NCBI RefSeq assembly: GCF_030719295.1
Contig: NZ_CP120997.1
Span: 4,537,501-4,601,500 of the forward strand
Direction of reading: 5' to 3'
Length of the DNA: 64,000 nt
Origin: Streptomyces sp. Mut1
GTDB lineage: Bacteria > Actinomycetota > Actinomycetes > Streptomycetales > Streptomycetaceae
Shown: positions 59,012 to 64,000 of the stretch, piece after piece
Layout of the letters: every line of letters starts with the position of its first letter
Numbering within the stretch: position 1 is the stretch's first letter
Notes under the pieces: model-generated
Seen by the model: only the letters and a program-made list of their open reading frames with translations
Told to the model about the DNA's origin: nothing
Databases searched by the model: none
Made by a program: the position numbers and the translations under genes

Positions 59012-59574
59012 CCAGGGCCGCCGTCCCCGGACTCCCCAGCCGCTACCCGATCGGCGAGCTGCTGCCCGCCCTGTACGCGGACGACGACCTCGCCCAGCGC
59101 TTCACGGCGGGCCTGGACACGGTCCTGGCCCCCATCCTGTCCACCCTGGACAACCTCCCGGCCTACTTCGATCCCGCGCTCGCCCCCGAGGACTTCCTGC
59201 CCTGGCTGTCTTCCTGGGTCGACGCGGGCATCGACCCGTCCTGGCCGGCGGCCCTGCGCCGCGCGGCCGTCGCCCGCGCCGTCGAACTCCACCGCTGGCG
59301 CGGCACCCGCCGGGGCCTCACGGAACACCTGAGGCTCTGCTTCGGCGTCGAGGCCGACATCCAGGACGGCGGCGGCGCGGTTTGGTCGTCGGAGGCGGGG
59401 GGAGAACTCCCTCCTGCCCCGACCGGGGAACTGCTGGTCCGGGTCAGGCCCCCGGCCGGACGCACGGTGGACGCGGCCCGCGTCCTGACCGTGGTCCGGG
59501 CCTCGTGCCCGGCCCACCTCACCTGCCGGGTGGAGATCCTGCCGGGCGCCCCGGCCGACGAGACAGGAGCCTGA
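59008..59574 (+). CDS. Tail protein I / gp7-like baseplate protein (Pvc12-like)
   Basis: A 188-residue phage tail protein of the gpI type: RYPIGELLPALYADDDLAQR, FTAGLDTVLAPILSTLDNLP, AYFDPALAPEDFLPWLSSWV, HRWRGTRRGLTEHLRLCFGV. It is the second wedge protein. It is much shorter than Pvc12 of Photorhabdus (about 950 aa), as in other actinobacterial eCIS. No tail-fibre gene follows. Confidence 0.93.
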   Translation: MTRAAVPGLPSRYPIGELLPALYADDDLAQRFTAGLDTVLAPILSTLDNLPAYFDPALAPEDFLPWLSSWVDAGIDPSWPAALRRAAVARAVELHRWRGTRRGLTEHLRLCFGVEADIQDGGGAVWSSEAGGELPPAPTGELLVRVRPPAGRTVDAARVLTVVRASCPAHLTCRVEILPGAPADETGA

Positions 59575-59575
59575 C

Positions 59576-60805
59576 ATGACGCGCCCGTGCCCGGCCTGCG
59601 GCGCCGCCAACGACGAGAACGAGGACTTCTGCGGGAGCTGCGGTACGTACTTGGGCTGGTCGACGCGGAGCGCCCGGCCGGAGCCCCCGGCACCGACGCC
59701 GGAACCGGAACCGGAACCGGAAAGGCCGTCTACGGCTACGACTCCGGCGGCGCCGACCCGGACCCCTGCGCCGACCCCGGAGCCGAGCACGCCCCCGACC
59801 CCGGAACCGAGCACGGCCCCGGCACCCCCGGCACCCCCGGCACCGGAAGCGACGCCCCCGCCCACAGCCGCACCCGCACCCACACCCCCGCCCGCGCCCC
59901 CGGCGCCGCGCCGCGCCCCCGTACAACCGGCCGCTCCCGCTCCCGCGCCCGCCCCCGTACAACCGGTGCGGCCGGCACGGCCGGAGCCGAGTCCGCGACC
60001 GGAACCCGAACCGGAGCCCGCCGACGAGCCCGTGGGGGCGGTGCGGCCCGGCGTGCCGATCGCCGCGCGGCCGACCGTCAGGCCGGTGGCGGTGGACGAG
60101 GAGCCGGACGGCGAGCCGTGCCCGTCGTGCCGGACGCCCAACCGGCCGGGCCGTACGTTCTGCCGCAACTGCGCCTCCCCGCTGAAGCCGCGGGCGCAGG
60201 CCGCGCCGCTGCCCTGGTGGCGGACGCGGTGGCCGTTCAACCGCCGGGTGCGGGCGGGCTCGGGCAGGCTGCTGCGGGCGAGCCTGATCGCCCTGGTGAT
60301 AGCGGGTCTCCTGGTCGCGGGCTACCTGCTGATCCCGGCCGGGCGCTACGTGTTCGAGGACGTACGCGACAAGCGCGGCGGCACGGCACAGATCAGCCCC
60401 GAACACGTCTCCGCGAGCGCCGCCGCCCCCGGGCACCCGGCGAAGGAGGCCATAGACACGGTGACGAACACCTACTGGGGCGCGGAGCAGGTCGGCGACT
60501 CGCTGACCGCCGAGTTCGACGAGCCGTTCCGGCTGGTCGGTGTCACGGTCTACACCGGGGTGTCGAAGAAGCCCGAGGTCTTCAAGACGGGCGCGAGGCC
60601 GGTCAAGGCCGATCTGATCATCAAGTCGAAGGACGGCACGATCCACGAGGAGGCCATGCCCCTCGGGGACCGGCCCGGAAAGCAGACGCTGCGGACCGGC
60701 ATCAGCGACGTCGTCTCGATCGAGTTCGTCGTGCGGGAGGCGGCGGGGCAGGAGGGCGGAGGCCCGATCGCCCTGGGGGAGATCGAGTACTTCAAGCGCA
60801 CGTGA
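59576..60805 (+). CDS. Zinc-ribbon, Pro-rich, single-TM protein with discoidin/NADase-type glycan-binding-like domain
   Basis: A 409-residue last gene of the eCIS operon, one base after the wedge gene stop. Zinc ribbon 1 uses C5, C8, C19, C22; a long Pro/Ala/Glu-Pro region follows (~30-175); zinc ribbon 2 uses C182, C185, C196, C199. One TM helix is at ~235-255 (LIALVIAGLLVAGYLLIP). The C-terminal domain (~275-409; AIDTVTNTYWGAEQVGDSLT, FRLVGVTVYTGVSKKPEVFK) is a galactose-binding-like fold expected outside the cell. No signal peptide, so type II-like orientation: ribbons inside, lectin-like domain outside. It could connect the particle to the membrane or wall, or be an effector. Confidence 0.85.
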   Translation: MTRPCPACGAANDENEDFCGSCGTYLGWSTRSARPEPPAPTPEPEPEPERPSTATTPAAPTRTPAPTPEPSTPPTPEPSTAPAPPAPPAPEATPPPTAAPAPTPPPAPPAPRRAPVQPAAPAPAPAPVQPVRPARPEPSPRPEPEPEPADEPVGAVRPGVPIAARPTVRPVAVDEEPDGEPCPSCRTPNRPGRTFCRNCASPLKPRAQAAPLPWWRTRWPFNRRVRAGSGRLLRASLIALVIAGLLVAGYLLIPAGRYVFEDVRDKRGGTAQISPEHVSASAAAPGHPAKEAIDTVTNTYWGAEQVGDSLTAEFDEPFRLVGVTVYTGVSKKPEVFKTGARPVKADLIIKSKDGTIHEEAMPLGDRPGKQTLRTGISDVVSIEFVVREAAGQEGGGPIALGEIEYFKRT

Positions 60806-60835
60806 GGGTGGCGCCGTCCTCCCGCGCCGCCGGCC

Positions 60836-62299
60836 TCAGTGGGCCTCCTCGGTGGCGCGGGAGTCGGTGAGGGTCAGCGCGCCGCCGGCCGCGACCAGGC
60901 CGACGACGACCGCCAGCACGGCGTAGGTGATCCGCTCGCCGTGGAAGAAGGACGCCACCAGGGCGCTGCTCCAGGCGCCCGCGGGCAGCTGCGTGGTGAC
61001 CAGCGCGGCGATCAGGGTGCCGACCACGGCGGTACCGATGCTGGTTCCGACCTCCTGGGCGGTGTCGTTGAGCGCCGTACCGATGGACGTGCGGTTCTCC
61101 GGCATCGCGTCGACGAGCGCGATGGCGCAGATCGTCATGATGGTGCGCAGCCCGACGGTCATCAGGACCATGCAGGCGGCGATGACGCCGTACCCGTGGT
61201 CGACGCCCCAGGACAGGGCGCCCAGCGAGCCGGCCAGGCAGGCGGCGCCGACCAGGCAGGCGACGCGGTGGCCGAACCTTCCCGCGAGCCACTCGGACAG
61301 GGGGGTCGCCGCGATCATGGTCACGATGAGCGGCAGGTTCGCCAGGCCGGCCCGCACGGGGCTCCACCCGTAGGCGTACTGGAAGTGCAGGATCAGGCCG
61401 AACATCACCGCTGCCATCGCGATGGCCGTGCCGATCTGCGCGATGGCGGCGCCCCGGACGGTGCCGCTGGCGAAGAGGCGGAGGTCCAGCATGGGTGCCG
61501 CGCTGCGGCGCTCGTGCCACACGAACGCGATCCCCGCCGCGAGGGCGCCGAGAACCGAGGCGAGGGTGCTCACGGAGAGCCAGCCGTGCTCGACACCGCT
61601 GGTCAGCGCGTAGCAGGCGAGTCCGATGGCGGTGACGCTCAGGACGGCGCCCGGCAGGTCGAGCTTGTCCTGCGTCAGGTCCTGCGGCCGGTCGGCCGGG
61701 ACGCCGAGGCGGATGCCGAAGGCGGCGATCAGCGCGATCGGGGCGTTGACGAGCAGGAGCCACTGCCACCGGACGTGCGCGAGGGCGGTGCCGCCGAGCA
61801 GCGGGCCGAGGACGAAGCCGGACATGCCGACGACGATCATCAGCGTCATCGCGCGCATCCGCAGCGCCTTTTCGTCGAACAGCCGGAAGACCAGCGAGTT
61901 GGTGATGGGGGCCATCGCGGCGGCGGCGATGCCGAGACCGGCACGCAGCGTGATGAGTTCCCCGGTGGTGGTGACGGCGACGACGGCCAGGCTCAGCAGA
62001 CCGAACACCGCCAGGCCGACCAGCAGCACCCGCCGGCGCCCGAGCCGGTCGGCCAGCGACCCTGCCGTCAGCAGGAGGCCGCCGAACGTCAGCGAGTACG
62101 CGCCGGTGACCCACTGGAGCGCGGTCGTGCCGCTGCCGAGGTCCCGGCCGATGGTGGGCAGCGCGATCGAGAGAAGGGTGTTGTCGACCATCTCGACGAA
62201 GAAGGCCAGGCAGAGCGCGGCCAGGGGTATCCAGGCGGCGCGCAGCGAGGGATACGTACGCGGTGGGGTGGGGGCGGAAGTGGTGGCGGTCGTGGCGAT
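60836..62299 (-). CDS. MFS transporter, DHA2 (14-helix) efflux type, with apparent ATC start
   Basis: A ~487-residue drug-efflux transporter: FFVEMVDNTLLSIALPTIGR (motif D1), ITLRAGLGIAAAAMAPITNS, RWQWLLLVNAPIALIAAFGI. The expected start codon position reads ATC (62297-62299) with GGAGG six bases upstream. No ATG, GTG or TTG lies in frame nearby except an ATG at 62395, which would put the whole operator and the TetR start inside the gene; a CTG overlaps the Shine-Dalgarno. ATC initiation, a sequencing error or a mutational loss are all possible. Divergent from a TetR gene. Confidence 0.85.
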   Translation of the reverse strand: MATTATTSAPTPPRTYPSLRAAWIPLAALCLAFFVEMVDNTLLSIALPTIGRDLGSGTTALQWVTGAYSLTFGGLLLTAGSLADRLGRRRVLLVGLAVFGLLSLAVVAVTTTGELITLRAGLGIAAAAMAPITNSLVFRLFDEKALRMRAMTLMIVVGMSGFVLGPLLGGTALAHVRWQWLLLVNAPIALIAAFGIRLGVPADRPQDLTQDKLDLPGAVLSVTAIGLACYALTSGVEHGWLSVSTLASVLGALAAGIAFVWHERRSAAPMLDLRLFASGTVRGAAIAQIGTAIAMAAVMFGLILHFQYAYGWSPVRAGLANLPLIVTMIAATPLSEWLAGRFGHRVACLVGAACLAGSLGALSWGVDHGYGVIAACMVLMTVGLRTIMTICAIALVDAMPENRTSIGTALNDTAQEVGTSIGTAVVGTLIAALVTTQLPAGAWSSALVASFFHGERITYAVLAVVVGLVAAGGALTLTDSRATEEAH

Positions 62300-62329
62300 G
62301 GCGGGCCTCCTCAGGGAACGTCGCCGACT

Positions 62330-62364
62330 ATCGAACGACGTTCTACGATAGAACGCCGTTCGAT
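62330..62364. promoter_or_regulatory. 35 bp imperfect palindrome, TetR operator
   Basis: ATCGAACGACGTTCTA at the left and TAGAACGCCGTTCGAT at the right form near-complementary arms with only a few mismatches and a three-base centre. It lies between the divergent MFS (start 62299) and TetR (62394) genes, overlapping both likely promoters. Confidence 0.75.
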
Positions 62365-62393
62365 GATGAGGCAAGCGTGATTGGATGTGACCC

Positions 62394-63107
62394 ATGACCG
62401 GCCCCCGTCCCAGCCCCGCCGACCGCCCGACCCGGGGGCGCCGGCGCGCCTCGCACTCCATCGACGCCGTTCTCACCGCAGCGGTGGCCCTGCTCGATGA
62501 GGCGGGGGAGCCGGCGCTGACCCTGCGGGCCCTCGCGACCCGGCTCGGCACCGGCGTCGGCAGCATCTACTGGTACGTCTCGGGCAAGGACGACCTGCTC
62601 GATCGCGCCATGGACCACGTGCTCGGCGGGGTCCTGACGGCCGTCGAGAAACAGGACCGCAGCGGGGACCCGATCGATGTCCTGCGCGTGATGGCCGTCA
62701 CCCTGTTCGACGCGATCGTGGACCGGCCGTGGCTGGGCGGGCGCTTCATGCAGGACATCGGCACCCACGGCAACGCGCTGCGGCTCTACGAGAAGCTGGG
62801 GCAGCAGACGCTCCGCCTCGACCTCACCCCACGCCAGCGGTTCCACGCCGTCACGGCGATCGTGGCCGTCGTGGCCGGCAGCGCGGCCGATCTGGGCCAG
62901 GAACCGCCCCAGGAGGTGCTGGACGGCTCGGTGGGCCGCGAGGAGTTCCTCGGTCGCTACGCCGAGATGTGGCGTGAGCTCGACACCGAGGAGTACCCGT
63001 TCCTGCACGAGATCGTGGACGAGTTCGACGGCCACGACGACAAGGAGCAGTTCCTCGCCGCCCTGGAACTGACCCTGGCCGGCCTCCGCCGCCAGTCCGG
63101 CACCTGA
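62394..63107 (+). CDS. TetR-family regulator (TetR_C-type)
   Basis: A 237-residue regulator. The HTH (LTLRALATRLGTGVGSIYWY) follows the LDEAGEPALT helix typical of the TetR/RamR group; the ligand-binding domain has GSAADLGQEPPQEVLDGSVG. It probably represses the divergent DHA2 exporter and itself through the 35 bp palindrome. ATG at 62394. Confidence 0.92.
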   Translation: MTGPRPSPADRPTRGRRRASHSIDAVLTAAVALLDEAGEPALTLRALATRLGTGVGSIYWYVSGKDDLLDRAMDHVLGGVLTAVEKQDRSGDPIDVLRVMAVTLFDAIVDRPWLGGRFMQDIGTHGNALRLYEKLGQQTLRLDLTPRQRFHAVTAIVAVVAGSAADLGQEPPQEVLDGSVGREEFLGRYAEMWRELDTEEYPFLHEIVDEFDGHDDKEQFLAALELTLAGLRRQSGT

Positions 63108-63112
63108 GCCGC

Positions 63113-63517
63113 CTACTCCCCGGCCACGAGCTGCGCGGTCACCACGCCGTGCAGCAACTCCGCGTCCACGAAGTCCCCGTCCTTCGGCGCCCCGCAACGC
63201 CAGCTCAGCGGATACGTGTTGCCGTGCGCCGCCGGAATCCCCACGTACTGGTCCCGCACGGCCGGCCCGAAGCACTTCGCGCCGGGCGGCCAGTCGAAGT
63301 CCTGGCTCGCCCCGGGCTCCAGCAGGAAGTACGTCCACCGCGCCCCGGCGATCTCCCGCACCACCGGCCCGGGATCGCCGTCCGTGAGCGTCACCAGATG
63401 GTGCACCACCGCCTCACCCCGGACGCCGCGCAGCCGAATGGCGTCGAAGTGGATGCCGGTGAGATGGAGTTGGAGCCCCGAGGAGGGAACCCATTCGGGG
63501 AGATTCTTCTGCGTCAT
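63113..63517 (-). CDS. Conserved hypothetical protein, 134 aa
   Basis: A small soluble protein without signal peptide or membrane helix: LPEWVPSSGLQLHLTGIHFD, ARWTYFLLEPGASQDFDWPP, RDQYVGIPAAHGNTYPLSWR. Rich in Trp, Pro and Gly. It is convergent with the TetR gene and divergent from an HTH regulator. ATG 63517 is taken; ATG 63529 is an alternative with a Shine-Dalgarno too close. Unknown function. Confidence 0.65.
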   Translation of the reverse strand: MTQKNLPEWVPSSGLQLHLTGIHFDAIRLRGVRGEAVVHHLVTLTDGDPGPVVREIAGARWTYFLLEPGASQDFDWPPGAKCFGPAVRDQYVGIPAAHGNTYPLSWRCGAPKDGDFVDAELLHGVVTAQLVAGE

Positions 63518-63601
63518 GGCTACGAGCATTCCGCCGTATGCGTAGCGTGACCAGGAGGACACGATCCACATCGGGGCGATGTGAGGAAGGGGCGGTGGTC
63601 T

Positions 63602-64000
63602 GTGGGGACGAGCGAAGAGGTGAGTCACGGGCGCAGGCTCGTAGGGGAGTTGATGCGCATTCACCGGGTGCAGGCGAGGTTCACGCAGAAGACGGCGTCG
63701 GAGAGCCTGCTCGTCTCGGAATCGCTGCTGGGCGCGGTGGAACGCGCGGAGCGCATCCCGTCGCTGGACCTGCTGACGGACGCCGAGGTCCTGTACCGGG
63801 CGAACGGGGCGCTGAAGGCGTGCTGCGATCTGGTGGACGAGGAGAAGTACGCGCCGAAGTTCCTGGACTGGGCCAAGTTGGAGCGCACGGCTCGGGTGAT
63901 CAGCGGGTACGAGACGATGCTGATCCCCGGTCTGCTCCAGACGGAGGCGTACGCGCTCGCGCTGTACCGCGCCCGTGTTCCGGCGTACTCGGAGGCCGAG
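63602..64000 (+). CDS. Scr1/XRE-type HTH regulator (DUF5753; 3' end outside window)
   Basis: The first 133 residues of an actinobacterial HTH protein. The HTH region is LVGELMRIHRVQARFTQKTA, SESLLVSESLLGAVERAERI; the start of DUF5753 follows (WAKLERTARVISGYETMLIP, GLLQTEAYALALYRARVPAY). These regulators are usually paired with a DUF397 protein, which would lie beyond the right edge. GTG at 63602 is the most plausible start. Confidence 0.88.
   Translation, partial: MGTSEEVSHGRRLVGELMRIHRVQARFTQKTASESLLVSESLLGAVERAERIPSLDLLTDAEVLYRANGALKACCDLVDEEKYAPKFLDWAKLERTARVISGYETMLIPGLLQTEAYALALYRARVPAYSEAE

Overview
This window is high-GC actinobacterial chromosome, almost certainly Streptomyces. The evidence is third-position G/C bias throughout, frequent GTG starts, stop/start overlaps between neighbouring genes, an NsdA-like regulator, a Scr1-type HTH protein and an actinobacterial contractile injection system. 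I see no tRNA, rRNA, CRISPR array, transposase or phage head genes.

Left arm, 1-10.6 kb: housekeeping and regulatory genes. They are a truncated ABC ATPase, a primase/polymerase-like protein, an NsdA-like regulator, a secreted-domain membrane protein, a substrate-binding lipoprotein and purU (formyltetrahydrofolate deformylase). An ECF sigma factor, its zinc-finger anti-sigma fused to a mycothiol-dependent isomerase-like domain, a STAS anti-anti-sigma factor and an EF-hand protein follow. At 10.6-11.45 kb there is a repeat island: six copies of a ~75 bp repeat, then a nested inverted-repeat structure.

Middle, 11.4-36.5 kb: a dispersed acyl-CoA catabolic gene set with transporters and regulators. 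Enzymes are an acyl-CoA synthetase, an amidohydrolase, two adjacent acyl-CoA dehydrogenases, a cyclase-family hydrolase, an SDR, a Zn alcohol dehydrogenase, a flavin reductase, an enoyl-CoA hydratase, an ADP-forming acyl-CoA ligase, an FMO-type monooxygenase, DoxX and a DUF35 protein. The most striking non-coding signal is a 15 bp palindrome, CTGACG-N3-CGTCAG and close variants, in front of five separate transcription units between 13.0 and 33.8 kb. This suggests one unlinked TetR-type repressor controls a scattered regulon. GlxA/MFS, MarR/DHA2-MFS and TetR/enzyme pairs are interspersed.

Right part, 38.2-60.8 kb: a complete extracellular-type contractile injection system (eCIS). The minus-strand arm has a LuxR regulator, a secreted beta-propeller protein, a DUF4255 cap protein and an AAA+ ATPase. 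The plus-strand arm has a bitopic membrane protein, then sheath, tube, tail-assembly protein, DUF6760 protein, a very long Pro/Ala-rich repeat protein, second tube, LysM hub protein, VgrG spike, PAAR tip, gp25, baseplate J-type, tail protein I-type and a zinc-ribbon/TM/discoidin-like protein. No tail-fibre gene is present, consistent with the cytoplasmic particles described in Streptomyces. Unusual details are the 366/372 bp internal repeats of the disordered protein, an ACAG-type short tandem repeat between spike and tip genes, and two membrane-anchored accessory proteins.

Right end, 60.8-64 kb: a TetR/DHA2 efflux pair with a 35 bp imperfect palindrome between them and an apparent ATC start codon on the transporter, a small unknown protein, and the start of a Scr1-type HTH regulator.
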